A stretch of 64,000 nucleotides of DNA from Glandiceps talaboti (taxonomy: Eukaryota > Hemichordata > Enteropneusta > Spengelidae). Below the pieces are notes generated by a model. The model searched no databases. It saw only the letters and a list, made by a program, of their open reading frames with translations, and was not told the origin of the DNA. Below are positions 1-11,600 of the stretch, piece by piece; position 1 is the first letter of the stretch; every line of letters begins with the position of its first letter. The translations under genes were made by a program, and so were the position numbers. The stretch lies in the NCBI RefSeq assembly GCF_964340395.1, contig NC_135566.1, forward strand, positions 7,926,001-7,990,000, written 5' to 3'.

Positions 1-9
1 TACGGCCCT

Positions 10-38
10 GGAGAGAGAGAGAGAGGGGGGGGGGAGGG

Positions 39-101
<63 letters not shown>

Positions 102-112
102 TAGACAGGAGG
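10..112. repeat. (GA)n / poly-G / (AGAC)n microsatellite
   Basis: A GA run, a G run and a long AGAC tetranucleotide run follow one another. This is simple-sequence DNA with no coding content. Confidence 0.95.
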
Positions 113-262
113 ACATACAGGGAAGCAGAGGGAGACAGAGAAAGATAGAAAGAGGGCTAGACGAGGGAAGGGTGTTTAGCATGGGGGGGGGGGGGTAACA
201 CATTGTCGACGGCGACCAATCAATTTTCCTCGTACTTTTTTTGATATATACTATAATCAAGC

Positions 263-754
263 ATGCTAGAAATGAATGTCAGTAAAACCAAGAAGCTAGT
301 GATAACAGATAACCCTGATACACTAGAGCAGGTGTTCATGAATGGGCAACCAGTTGAGATTGTTGAGTGTTTCAAATACTGAGGCATAAATCTAGACAAC
401 GAGTTAAGTTTCAGACAGCATTGTCAAGAAAGCTACATAGCGTATGTTTATACTGAGAAAATTAATTTCAATGTCATCCAAGATGTTCTGGAACTTTCAT
501 TTAACGTAACTGTATGGTATGGAAACTTGAGTGTTAAAAACAAAAGTAAGCTAGACAGAATCACTAAAATGGCAGGAAAAATCATAGGTAGACAACAACG
601 CCAACTATGTGATCTTTACAACATATCTGTTAAAAGGAAAGCATTGGCTATCACCGACGACCTCTCTCACCCTCTGTCTTCTCGGTTAGAATTGTTGCCT
701 TCAGGCAGGCGCTATATAATTCCACTTGCTCGTAAGAATATTTTCAAGAAATAA
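263..754 (+). pseudogene. non-LTR retrotransposon reverse transcriptase, C-terminal remnant
   Basis: One continuous frame reads from 263 to the stop at 752-754, broken by a single in-frame TGA at 380-382. The first part (NVSKTKKLVI ... PVEIVECFKY-stop-GINLDNELSF) matches the thumb-side region of non-LTR reverse transcriptases, where the usual motif is FKYLG. The stop therefore replaces a leucine codon. The second part has the C-terminal signature (LSVKNKSKLDRI, SHPL, LLPSGRRY) seen in many LINE ORF2 proteins. The catalytic palm and endonuclease are absent, so this is a 5'-truncated dead copy. The clade (L2/CR1/Rex-like or other) cannot be fixed by eye. Confidence 0.82.
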
Positions 755-1040
755 TTTCTACCAAGCGCAGTAAGCATTCTTAATTCAGGTTCATAGTCCA
801 CTGGAATCTTAGAATTAACTTATCAATGTCTTATTATGCTGAATCTTAATCTGTAATTTACATTCTGTTCTTTAGTTTCCTTTATTGTATGTATATCTGG
901 TTTAGTCTCCAGTTGTCTATATTTTGTGTGTAAATTATATTTTTGTCTCTTTGGGATGAAGCTAAAGAGAAATTTCCGATGAGGACAGTAAAGTTATATT
1001 GAATTGAATTGAATTGAAGTGAATTGAATTGAATTGAATT
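755..1040 (+). mobile_element. 3' untranslated tail of the LINE remnant, ending in (GAATT)n
   Basis: AT-rich non-coding sequence continues from the reverse transcriptase remnant and ends in a GAATT pentanucleotide run at 1001-1040. Several non-LTR clades end in short tandem repeats rather than poly-A, so this run probably marks the 3' end of the inserted element. Confidence 0.65.
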
Positions 1041-3254
1041 ACTACTCGAGAAAATCAATCAGTTCGGTAGACATTGTTGATATATTTAGTTCCATATAAA
1101 GTTACCAATCGTGTCGATAGGTCAGGTCTTGGTGAATAAATCTAGGATGAAGACATCCCGAAGGTTAGATTACTGACAATTATCCCTGACATTTTGGAAT
1201 GACTTATTGTCAAGTCGCTATGGCAATAATTGTTACCGTTTCTCTGGCAACACAGGCGTTGCGGCGGAGAGCAACAGAGAAACCGAACGTAACAATAGCT
1301 TTGCCGAAGGTCGACTCCTACAGTGCGTTGAGAAGAGGGCGTGGTCTCACCGGCGGCGTTATTAATCCAACTTTGGTCACGTACAGTGCAGTGTCAGCAA
1401 TGAGAGTCTGTTGTATGCACTGGATATGTTGATAGAATATGTCAGTCGACGTAGATAAAGAAACACCAGCTGCCTTAGTGATTTATTAATGACTGTCGCA
1501 GAACCACGTGTTATGACCTGCATCGTTCAAATTGATGAAATTATTACAAAATGCGATATTTACATGTCACTGCCAAGTTTGTGTTCTCCCATGGGGGAGT
1601 TTTTGTCTACGATAACGCTGTGCAGTTCACATTAAAGGAAAGTCATGCACTCAATAGGATAACAGTCTTGCTACAATCAACAATGACAATAAATTATACA
1701 GAGCTGAAATGTGTTTACATATAATATCTACAGAGCAAAGACGACGCTTCTATTGCTAGCGCTGTATATGATCCTGAATACATCCATGATATAATATAGC
1801 TATTTTTAACGCTCTTATGAGTTTGCTTCGGGTGTTAGACAGTGGGGCCCTCCTATGTCTATGTTCGGAGGGCTAGATGGTATGTGAATCAACTTAGCAT
1901 TTCTAATTCAATTGTGATGCTAATTATGGATTCCAACTTTTAGTAAGTTATTCTTGAAGTAATGCCATTTACTGGTGAATAGAGCAATGGTTGTGAACTC
2001 ATAAGAATACACGAAAAGGTAGCAACGTCTATAAATAAACGTCGCCAGAAACAACAGACCCCCAAGGTATGTATGGACAAGTCACAATGAACAAATGAAC
2101 CATGTATGCATAGCATACATTGTGTACACCTGACGAAGTAACAAGTACAATACACCGATAACAAACAGTGAAAAGTGATAGTCAAACGTCGTGACCAGAC
2201 ATTCCAATGAGTAGTGTAGTGGTCGATACGATCTCCTTTAAAAAACACACCACCTCTCCAATTCTCTCTAAAAGAAATAGAAAAATAAATATACGTGTAC
2301 ACAGATGGATATATCGGGGGTATTCACATAGTAATTTTTAACCCCTCCTTTTTTGTCGACGCATGTAGACTTTTGATTCTTGATTCTTTTAAACATTAAT
2401 GTAGAGGTCAGCCTCTTTGAACGCGGTTACGACATTTGACCCAATAGTTTTTAAGTTGCCAATTTACAAATTTTCCCTAGATTTTACGTATTTTCCAGGT
2501 TACCGATTTTTAAAGTTTTCTGAGGTTTTTGACTCCTATTTTCGGGCAGAATGAAGACATTTGACCCTTGTTTTAAGCTGCAATGTAGACTTTTGAATTT
2601 TTGAACCCCAATTTTTGTAGCGGTTCTGGTTGTAATTTTCCTGTACACATTACTCAGCCGAGTACCCGCAGGAGATGGGTGGGTGGATGGATGGTGGGAA
2701 GGAGGGAGGGACGTATTCTTTTGTTATGTAGTACTTCACATTGCCTTTACATCTAATCCTACAAAAAACATCAACGACGTCGACATCACGGTCTTGTAAG
2801 ATCACCTAGAATAAATCTCTCTCACATATCTAGTTTCAAGAAGAACAATTCCTGTATTGCCCAAAAATATACTGTAGTGAAGACGATACTATCATTTTCA
2901 CCATGGACTATTACATGTAAAAAGAATGTGTACGAAGTGAATGCGAGTTCGAGTGTGCCAGTTCGAATTTGTTTACTGAGCGAGTGAGGGCGCTATCCTC
3001 AGTCTGTAAACGGCGGGGGGGGGGGGCGTTTTTTGACTCTACACCCCAGAGTTATCAAACTGCATGTAATCAAATGAAAGATAAGACTACATAAATACAT
3101 AAGTTTGGATAGTATATGCTATGATAAATACATAATTCGTTGACAGAATACCATTATTTCGATTATGAATAACTAAAACAAATGGAGGAGCCAATTTATC
3201 CGACTCCTCTGTATTACATTATATATTATATGAAGTGGGCTAAATGACAGCCCA
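1041..3254. other. intergenic, no gene recognised
   Basis: I see no exon with family resemblance here. Short open frames at 1199-1432 (+) and 1940-2302 (-) lack recognisable motifs or start context. The stretch holds a G run near 3015 and loosely repeated 'gacatttgaccc'-type phrases at 2430-2600. It lies downstream of the minus-strand gene ending at 3255, so its right end should hold that gene's 3' UTR. Confidence 0.5.
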
Positions 3255-4286
3255 TCATTTTCCTTTATCAGCCTGTTTTGGTTCACCAACTACGATTTCC
3301 TGTATTTCCTCGATACCATGAGTGTTGTGGTAGCCAACTGTCAAAAACAAGTGAAAAGACATGATCATTATACATGACACACGCAATAGACACTTTATTT
3401 AAAATGTCTATCGACGGTGATCGTAAAACCACTAGCCCTCTTTACGGCGGCGCTTAACATATGCCCCCCCCTCCCAGAGTATCTACTTGCTTCAGCTATA
3501 AAATATAAACTCTGAAAAATACAAATGTCTTCTTTTTTAATCCTACAACTTTGCATTTGCAACAGTGTAATGTAGTAGTACAATACAAAAGTGGAAACAC
3601 CATACATGTATTTATATTTTATCCGTTTCCTTCAGAAACTAATATTTATTGTTTCATGTACATTAATATTTGCTTTTAATATATAGCGATTCAGAAATAG
3701 CTTAGTCTAGTTCCTATACAGTATGGGTACGATTTACACCTCCACTCACGTGGTTTAGTAAGAGATCACATTGGCATTCAGACCAGAAGTAACTGTGCAT
3801 ACGTACACACAAGACGCAAGAACGCGTATACAGGGCATATTCCTAGGTCAGCCATATGGCCTCCCGTGAACACATGTATATTATAACACAGTGACTACAC
3901 TATACAGGCTTGTAATAGTATGTGACTGAAATATTGCACTTACTGTACGAGAAAACAATGAAGAGTCGTGCCCAAATATAGGCCCATACAGCACCAATAA
4001 TTAGGATATACGTAATCAGCTGAATCAAGCCAATCCAGAAATTTATACAGCTGATACGTATTCTGTCTTTGTAGGATGGGTGTTTGGAACAGCAAGGACA
4101 TAACACGATGAAGGCCGCAATTATTGTACCTAATATTATAGAACAAAACAATAAGATAACGGTACGGTAATAATACACCACAGACAGTGGAAATTGCTCA
4201 AATATAAAAACATATTGATTTTTGTGGGTCCGCACCTAAAAATAACCCTCTACTGTTTATGAATACACACACACACATACATACAT

Positions 4287-4326
<40 letters not shown>

Positions 4327-5032
4327 ACATACATACATACATACATACATACATACATACACACAAACACACTACCGATACCGATCGAAAAAAATTGCCC
4401 ACCCACTGACAAATTGCGTAACAACGGCTTTTTGCAAAAACAGCTTCGTTGACTGCATACATGTGTATAATACATTTTAAAATATCTGTTTTGCTTAGTT
4501 TTGTTGTTCAATTGTTGCGAAATGAAACTACTGTACTTTTTTAAAACTAAAACATACAAACTTTTTTGTTTTCTTGTTAAAAAATTAGACTCTTACCGAT
4601 GCCAGGTATAATAAAGTTTATGATGGCACATGTCCAAGCCGGGCACATATGCATACACGGTATTATAGACATCCATTTTTGCAGCCTTGCCATATCCTTA
4701 GCGGAATAGTTATTTCGCTGTGCCGCCGACTGCTGTTGTGTGTTCTGTACATGTTCATAATATCCTGACGGCGGTGGTGGTGGTGGGGGATGTGAAGTGC
4801 CCTGATACCCCGGTGGTGGTGGGGGTTGCGATGTTCCCTGGTACCCTGGTGGTGGGGGAGGTTGTGTGCCCTGATACCCCGGTGGTGGTGGGGGTTGTGA
4901 TGTTCCCTGGTACCCTGGTGGTGGGGGAGGTTGTGAAATGTTCTGACATGCATACCCTGCTTGTGGCTGTGCCTTTGCGTCCCAATATTGGATTTGACCT
5001 TCCTCAGACATCTTGGAGTCTTGTTCAATGCA
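3255..5032 (-). CDS. SPEC3-like two-pass membrane protein, copy A
   Basis: Three coding exons on the minus strand: start exon 5011-4597 (acceptor at 5033-5035 leaves a 21-nt leader), 4129-3944 (186 nt), 3337-3255. Both introns are phase 1 and GT-AG. The total is 684 nt, 227 residues. The N-terminus (MSEEGQIQYWD) leads into a proline-rich stretch with four PPGY motifs at residues 31-34, 43-46, 54-57 and 66-69. Next comes a Cys/Met-rich first membrane segment ending at PGIG, split by the intron, then AAFIVLCPCC, a basic loop, and a second hydrophobic region rich in aromatics. The tail reads GYHN..IEEIQEIVVG. The PG[LIT]GT..AF.VLC pattern, Cys/Asn-containing second helix and WG/FV..S ending resemble SPEC3/Stum proteins. 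A CD225/dispanin relation is the alternative. Copy A is the most divergent: the loop reads KHPSYKDRIRISC where the others have KHPTCADRLR. Function is unknown; a membrane role is inferred from topology. Confidence 0.78.
4264..4368. repeat. (CATA)n/(CA)n microsatellite in intron of copy A
   Basis: Alternating blocks of CATA and CA repeats lie inside the first coding intron of SPEC3-like copy A. Confidence 0.95.
4800..4936 (-). repeat. 69-bp coding minisatellite (PPxY repeat block) in copy A
   Basis: Two copies of a 69-bp unit, starting at 4800 and 4869, are almost identical (one difference seen in about 65 bp). Each is itself a dimer of 36- and 33-bp units. On the minus strand they encode the GYQGT(S)QPPPPP repeats of copy A. 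The higher-order similarity points to a recent unequal duplication within the exon. Confidence 0.85.
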
Positions 5033-5936
5033 CTGTAAGTTGTATATTTACAAATGACGATGTAATAAAGATCTTAGACTGATATACGTATCATAATACA
5101 TTCATGTCTGCAAGGTATTTTGAACAAGAAATATCACAAATATAACCGTGCAGCATATTTGACTAGTTGTGATGGGGTTGTTCAATTAATAATCTAGAGA
5201 TCCTTAGAAATATCTCCATCAAACTTCAGACCAATCTACCCATTATTTAGTTTTTGAGTGTTTTAATATTCTGTACACGTGTATGGAACTGATTTTCACG
5301 AGGTCATAAAATGCATCACTAAAATATACTTAAACAAATATGCAAATCTATCACTAAAATATACTAATATGCAAATACATATGATGTCACCATTATATCA
5401 GGTTGGTAAATACACAGCTGTTCTTTTGGGTTGAAGTCAATGTCGCCAGTCACTTTAATTGGGTGAGAAACTGTTCTGTTGTAGTGTGAGTTATAACCGA
5501 TATATTATATCAATTAAGACGTTGACATGGCGTTGCATACGTAGTATGAATACACATTTGTACATGAAATATTGCGTTCAATGATTTTTATTGTGGAGAG
5601 GCCATAGTCGAAATCCGTCAACGCGAATGGTCTACTCTAGATCTGAAGAAACCATACATAGTGTTCTTATATCGTAAGAGAACGGACGACCGGAGTCATA
5701 AACAAAGTTTCAGTTTTCAAAGCATGTTCATGGGCATATTTAATAACCCAGTGACTTGTCTTGGAGTTACTATCTGAAGTAGCTCTCTACACCAAGCTGT
5801 AAAATGTGACCCTTCCCCTACTCCTTTTTTCTAAAATGTGACACTCCCCCAATCCCAAGTTCTAAAATCTGACCCCCCCCCCCCCATCTCAAAATGACAA
5901 ATTCACTGATAGATGGATGGAAACTATGTGGACATG

Positions 5937-6289
5937 TTAAAGGGACAGTAGCTGTAACCTTTGATGATTTTTTTCAGTATCTTTTTTTCTGTGTATCAAC
6001 TACAGTTTTTAGTTTCTTGTTCTACTCCATAATGCACTTTGAAACACTCTTGTGTTTGGCAAACACAGCCTGTATATGTATAAACTGCATTCTAAGTTTT
6101 GACAAGTGAATTTTAGTCTCGACTAAAATTATCAACAATAACAGTGCACTTTATACATATACAGGCTGTGTTGACAAGTCAAATACAGGGTATTTCAACA
6201 TGTAGTAGAACAAGAAACTGCAATTGACACACGGAACAAAAGTATTGAAAAAAGATTATCAAGTTATTTTATGGATACTGTCCCTTTAA
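5937..6289. mobile_element. 353-bp palindromic foldback element
   Basis: The ends are inverted copies (TTAAAGGGACAGTA at left, TACTGTCCCTTTAA at right) and the arms stay complementary almost to the centre near 6110-6131. For example AACACAGCCTGTATATG near 6062 is answered by CATATACAGGCTGTGTT near 6155. The outermost TTAA or TA could be the target-site duplication. There is no coding capacity, so this is a MITE or foldback element. It lies between the candidate leader exon and coding exons of copy A. Confidence 0.8.
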
Positions 6290-6688
6290 TGAATTTGATT
6301 ATACGACACATATTTCTGCCATGCACAAATATCACCTGATCGAAGTTTTTCAAAATTATCTCAAAAAGAATATTTCACAAAAGAATAATGAGTTCGAATG
6401 ATGATTTTATCACTAAGAGCTTTGGAAAATTCTCTAATTCAGTATTATCATTGTTTTCAGTACTGTAGTTTATTTAATGTTTTATATATATATTTATTAT
6501 TATCTATCATTTTTGTTTTTTTCGTATGTTGTTTTTGACTCTAGATAATGTATTTTTTATGTCAAATAGTATAGACTAGACTAGACAAGACGACTATTTT
6601 CTTTAGATAAACAAAAATCTCAGCAGTAATATGTTCCCCTGTTCTACCTGGCTATAACTGTACGGGTTACGAACAAAAAGATACTTAC

Positions 6689-6790
6689 CGTTGAAGCGAG
6701 GCGATGAGAAAGATGAGTGCATATAAAAGTACTGTACAGTGCAAAATGGTGTAAAGACCCACATGACTCGCAGTCACAGTCACGTGAAAC
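6689..6790 (-). other. candidate 5' untranslated exon of SPEC3-like copy A (upper end uncertain)
   Basis: On the minus strand a consensus donor (ACG|GTAAGTATC) sits at 6688/6689, about 1.7 kb upstream of the copy A start codon. Copies B, C and D have matching donors at similar distances, and each coding start exon is preceded by its own acceptor, so a non-coding first exon is needed. The transcription start is unknown; the upper limit given is a guess. Confidence 0.45.
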
Positions 6791-6953
6791 TAATATAAAC
6801 ACTGACAAACGATGTGTCAATAAAGCAATCGCCAATCAAGGCTAGCAGGGTTTACGACTGTTATCTATACGAGTTTATTATGTAATTCCTTCGCAGATAT
6901 CAATAATGTTACATAATACACATAAATGTGGCTTGGTAAAGTAGCTGTAGACC

Positions 6954-7053
6954 TAGTCTGTAAGGTACACCGTGACGGGGCGCCCTCAAACATCGGCCAA
7001 CCCCTGTGAGAGGAGGCCGGTGAGGGCGAAACGTCACGACGTATCTTAGTCTA
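6954..7053. mobile_element. foldback MITE, family 1, copy 1 (with 9-bp direct repeats)
   Basis: This is a 100-bp element whose ends are inverted versions of TAGTCTGTAAGGTAC, followed inward by a GGGCGCCCTCA-type block. It is flanked on both sides by CTGTAGACC (6945-6953 and 7054-7062), a perfect 9-bp direct repeat that looks like a target-site duplication. Related copies lie at 13824, 49026, 49509 and 54476. Confidence 0.82.
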
Positions 7054-7115
7054 CTGTAGACCATACGACTACCAGTCATTGTAGTACATATAGTATGAAA
7101 TATTATATATATACA

Positions 7116-7123
7116 CCCCCCCC

Positions 7124-7182
<59 letters not shown>
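7116..7182. repeat. C-run/(CA)n/(TA)n/(TG)n compound microsatellite
   Basis: A C run, CA run, TA run and TG run are joined, directly abutting the inverted-repeat element that starts at 7183. Confidence 0.95.
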
Positions 7183-7187
<5 letters not shown>

Positions 7188-7603
7188 ACCCAACCTGTGA
7201 AATTGCCCAATTCATGAAATGGGTAGGTAACTTTACCCAGTTCATGAAATTGGCAATCGTGTTGCCAGGTTATGAAATGGGTATTGTAATGTAAGATATA
7301 TAGGACACACAACAAAGAATAATAATCAAACAACTTTATTATCATGTATTTACAAACTCATCACTTCACAATTCTTATTTTATTATAATTCAGTGTAGCT
7401 TGTGTTTTTAATAAAGTTCGATAATCAACACCCCAGTTCAAAACTCTTGCCCCCCCCCCCAAAAAAAAAAAAAAAAAATTTAATTTGGCCTCTTTTAGAT
7501 CGTAATCTATACTCTCATTTGCATAAGGTTGACCATTCTATGAACTGGGCAAAGTTACATTGCACATTTTATGAATTGAGCAGTTTCACAGATTGGGTGT
7601 AAC
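7183..7603. mobile_element. 421-bp terminal-inverted-repeat element without coding capacity
   Basis: The left end GTTACACCCAACCTGTGAAA and the reverse complement of the right end GTTACACCCAATCTGTGAAA agree. Similarity continues for about 75 bp into each arm, including the phrase TAACTTT(A/G)CCCAGTTCAT. The centre holds C and A runs and no transposase. No clear target-site duplication is visible because both flanks are microsatellite. Confidence 0.8.
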
Positions 7604-7757
7604 ATATATATATGTCCGAGTAACATATAATCCCTGACTCTCCGTCTGTATGTATGTATGTATGTATATATGTACAGGTTTTGAAAATATGAACAAAATT
7701 ACATGCTATTGACCCTACAGAACTGTTTCGTGAGGTGTGTATTCCTCACTCATCAGG

Positions 7758-7866
<109 letters not shown>

Positions 7867-8296
7867 AGCAGGTGTACACGATAAATCAAATCAACTTGGT
7901 TAGAGTCCTTATCCTAAAACAGCGCCCTCAACGGTGATCACGATTGAAACCTGTTCTGTACTGCTTATGGATAATATCAAACATGTACAATGTTCAATTA
8001 TTGGTATTTTAACGATTTTCAGTGAATATACTGTGGTTGTCTGCTCAGAAAATGATAATCCAGTTACAATTATTACAGTTTTAACATGGTGACAGATTGA
8101 AAACTGAGCTTTCGCTCAAGATTTAAACTTGCCACTATATTATACCTACATACAATAATGATCACTAATTAACAGATAGTATCATACAATGTCTTTTTTA
8201 TATGTAATCGATCAGTTTTTAGTGAATATATATTTGGTTATTTGATGGAAAAATAATGTCCCAGTTGCAGCTAGTGCAAGTTTAATAGTCAGTCCA

Positions 8297-9966
8297 TCAA
8301 TGTTTTTCATCAGCCTCTTGGGGTTTGCCAACTACCACCTCGTGTATTTCCTCGACATCAGTAGTGTTGTGGTAGCCAACTGTCAGAAGCAAGTAAAAAC
8401 ACATATTATAAGATGTACTTCAAAGATATTTAATACATAATCATCCCACTCGTTATTAATACTAGAGCACAATTTCAAGCAAATTCAGACTTTGAATTTC
8501 ACGTGACCAATTTTTAGCGACAATTAAAGCAATTTCACTATATTCTGAAAAATTTAACGCAGATAACGCACAAGACTTCATCAAAGACGTCCCCTAAACA
8601 TTGTTTTTGTCTTAGATGAAGTAGCCATGTTATGCAAACGTGGTTAGAAAACAGGTATACGACACTTACCATATGAATTGATCATTTGTGGTTACAAACA
8701 ATGTAACATTATTGTTTACAATACTATTTGATTAGTATTTATTATCACATTCCCATGATGCAACATTCAAAATGGCGGGTTTGCAAGTTCCCTATTCTGA
8801 CAGCGTGAATTTAGAACTACACACGGCTACTACATAACACATCATGATTCAAAATGAAAAGAACTGTGACTCCTTAAGAGGTAATGTTTCGAATACTTAC
8901 CATAAGACATAACAACAAAGAACCATCCCCAGTAAGCGGCCCATATGAAGCCAATAATTAACACACACGAAATCAGCTGAAGTAAACCAAACCAGAAGTT
9001 TATACAGAAGACGCGTAATCTGTCGGCGCAGGTTGGGTGTTTAGAACAGCAAGGACATAACACGATGAAGGCAGCAATTATTGTACCTAAAATAGAACAC
9101 AGGAATTTGGGTTTCATCTCTTAAAGTTCACTGGCAACTCTGTATATATTGTTGTAAATGTGTAACTTTTATTTTAGCTGGTGAAAGGTTTCCCCGCCAC
9201 CATGTCATCTCCAATATTCTGGTTACTGGCACTCTACATATTAAGTACCAGCATATTGAATTTCTTTACAGATCATTCTCGCAAACCAGCTGAGCTGTTA
9301 TTTCTTCCGCGACACTGCTTAGACAATGTTATAGATATGAGTCACTATGTGTTGAAAGATTACACTTTGGAGAACTTGGGTGTAGGACTGAGTTGTTGCT
9401 CTAACCGAACCAATCTCTTGCCTAGTCAAAGTATAGCCTGAGTAATTCCGTTAATATTAATGGTGAAGAAATGACAGGACTGGTATTAATAGAATGAAAT
9501 ATGGATCACTGATGCAGCTCAAAGACCGAAATAATTCACACATCGTGTAGTTATAATTTCAGATCCAGATATCTTGCACCTTATTTTCTGAATGTAGCGT
9601 GTTTTTATTATCTCAGAAAGGCACCCCCTTAAAAAAGACAGTCCTCTTACCTATACCAGGTATAATCCAGTTTATGATGGCACATGTCCAAGCCGGGCAC
9701 ATATGCATACATGGTAACATAGACATCCATCTTCCTATCATTGCCTTATTCCTGGCAGCCTTTACTTGTGCCGCTGACTGTTGTGGTCTGTTCTGTACAT
9801 TTTCATACCCTGGAGGTGGTGGTGGGGGTTGTGATGTTCCCTGGTATCCTGGTGGTGGGGGAGGCTGTGATGAGCTCTGATATCCATACCCTGTTTGTGG
9901 TTGTGCCTGCGGGTCCCAATACTGGGTTTGGCCTACATTTGACATCTTGGATACTTGGCGTAAGCA
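8297..9966 (-). CDS. SPEC3-like two-pass membrane protein, copy B
   Basis: Minus-strand coding exons: 9945-9651 (acceptor at 9967-9969), 9086-8901 (186 nt), 8379-8297; phase-1 GT-AG introns; 564 nt, 187 residues. The start MSNVGQTQYWDPQ was chosen over a Met nine codons upstream in the same frame because it aligns with the other three copies and follows the acceptor closely. The protein has two PPGY motifs in PPPPPGYQG and PPPPPPGYEN, then a Cys-rich first membrane segment (SMLPCMHMCPAWTCAIINW), PGIG|TIIAAFIVLCPCC, a KHPTCADRLR loop, a second membrane segment ending WGWFFVVMSYG, and the tail VGYHN..VEEIHEVVVG. It is closest to copy A in its last exon (both 83 nt). Family call rests on pattern similarity to SPEC3/Stum; biological role unknown. 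Confidence 0.8.
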
Positions 9967-11491
9967 CTGCAAGCGTTACGTTTGGAAACGCTGATACAAG
10001 AAATCTGTAGACAGTAACAGAAAGAAGGTATACATTTATCAATTATATGAAGATTATGACATCTATGATCTAGGATGTGATGCGTGTAAAGTATATGGTG
10101 TATTGTGTATTGTAAGTCGTACAAGACCCACACCAGTGTGCCTTCCTTCACTCACCTGATTTGTGGTGTCTCTGTGGATATTACAGGTCAAAAGTCGAGT
10201 AATATTCTATTTGGGTGCGGTATTTACTTTATGTAGTGTGAGTTATTGACACTGTTATATGCAACACAAAAAAATGTAGTTCAAGTGATTCACTGTCACA
10301 AAGTCACCTGGTATATCTTGTTGTAAGTTGTAACTTTTTACCAAGGACCGTCTCAATTTTGTCCAAAATGTTAGACATGTGCTGTGCCTCTGTGTCTCGG
10401 TAGTCACAGGTGTGGCAAAAGTGAGCTATCATGGATAGCATTCATTGTTTTTATGTTATCATATTCTTTCTGCCTCTGGTTGTTGTGCACTAGATTACAA
10501 TACAGCAAACATGACGTCCATGAGTGTGACTCCTATTACTAATAGTATTATGACTATCAATCACATCTCTATGCAACGATAAACCTCAGACCACTATCAT
10601 GAATATATATCTATAAGGGTGCAACGGATATCAAAATAAAACTTCCTATGTAAAACCATGGATGTATCACTAATACATCCATGGTAAAACACACACAAAT
10701 TATTCCCTCGTGATTAACCTCTGACCACTATAGAACGGCGTAGTGGTCTAAGGATTAAATACCCGTGAATATACGTAACTAAAATGGATTTCAGTGGTGA
10801 CTGTCCAGGCCATATTTAACACTGCTCTATGTGCAACTGCAAGGTCATACTGGCAAACAACAACGGTGAATCCTTCCCAAGTGCAATGACTGTTACATGT
10901 AATACAAGAATGGTTTCACTCACCACCCTTATATATTTATGTACACGCTGCTAAAGTCGTTATTACAACCTAACAGTCGTCAACAGTAATATGCTATTAT
11001 TATCCAACAGTCTTGTCCAAGACCTCCAACTGTGCTCGGAGGGTTTACTACTGAACAAAACACGACACACGATAGTGAGTGCATCTGGACGGCCGGGCAC
11101 GTCACCCTCGAGAGCGTCTTAGACTTTTTGTACAACCTTGGAGTACAGTTATATTGTATATTTACTCCAAGGTACAACCTACGATCGCTTTACATTTTGC
11201 ATCGTAGTCCGATGGTCCATGCAGCCAGACCACAGGCATTTGTTTCCCGAGTTATGTCTCAGAATATTTCATGTGTTATCTTTCGCGGTGAGTGAACCTG
11301 CGCGATCACAGAAACAAGTGTAATTTTACCCCTTTCATAATAGTTGGTTAAACACCTCAATACTAACTATATCATCGACATTTTATTGTATTCTGATAGA
11401 AACATTCTGATATATATCTCGGGAACCAAGTGCATGTGAGCCAAACTAAAAACAATAAGGGTAAAGTGCGAAAGACAACATATATACTCAC

Positions 11492-11600
11492 CGGTTCACC
11501 GCTGCCAGCGCCGCGACGTAGTGTTACTGTTATGAATAACACGATGAAATTTCCCTATGTCACGTGAGAATGACAGGGTGTGCCATTTACACAGTATAAT
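11492..11600 (-). other. candidate 5' untranslated exon of SPEC3-like copy B (upper end uncertain)
   Basis: A minus-strand donor CCG|GTGAGTATAT lies at 11491/11492, about 1.5 kb upstream of the copy B start. The sequence above it is locally GC-rich (GCGGCGCTGGCAGCGG on the minus strand) and includes TCACGTGA, also present upstream of the copy A donor. The upper limit is a guess. Confidence 0.42.

Noticed and set aside
2940-2975. tRNA B-box-like phrase (AGTTCGAATT)
   Set aside because: No cloverleaf could be drawn around it and no matching A box was found. I found no tRNA or rRNA gene in the window.
4577-5028. His/Arg-rich and Val/Gly-rich frames overlapping copy A exon 1
   Set aside because: They are alternative-frame readings of the proline-repeat coding exon.
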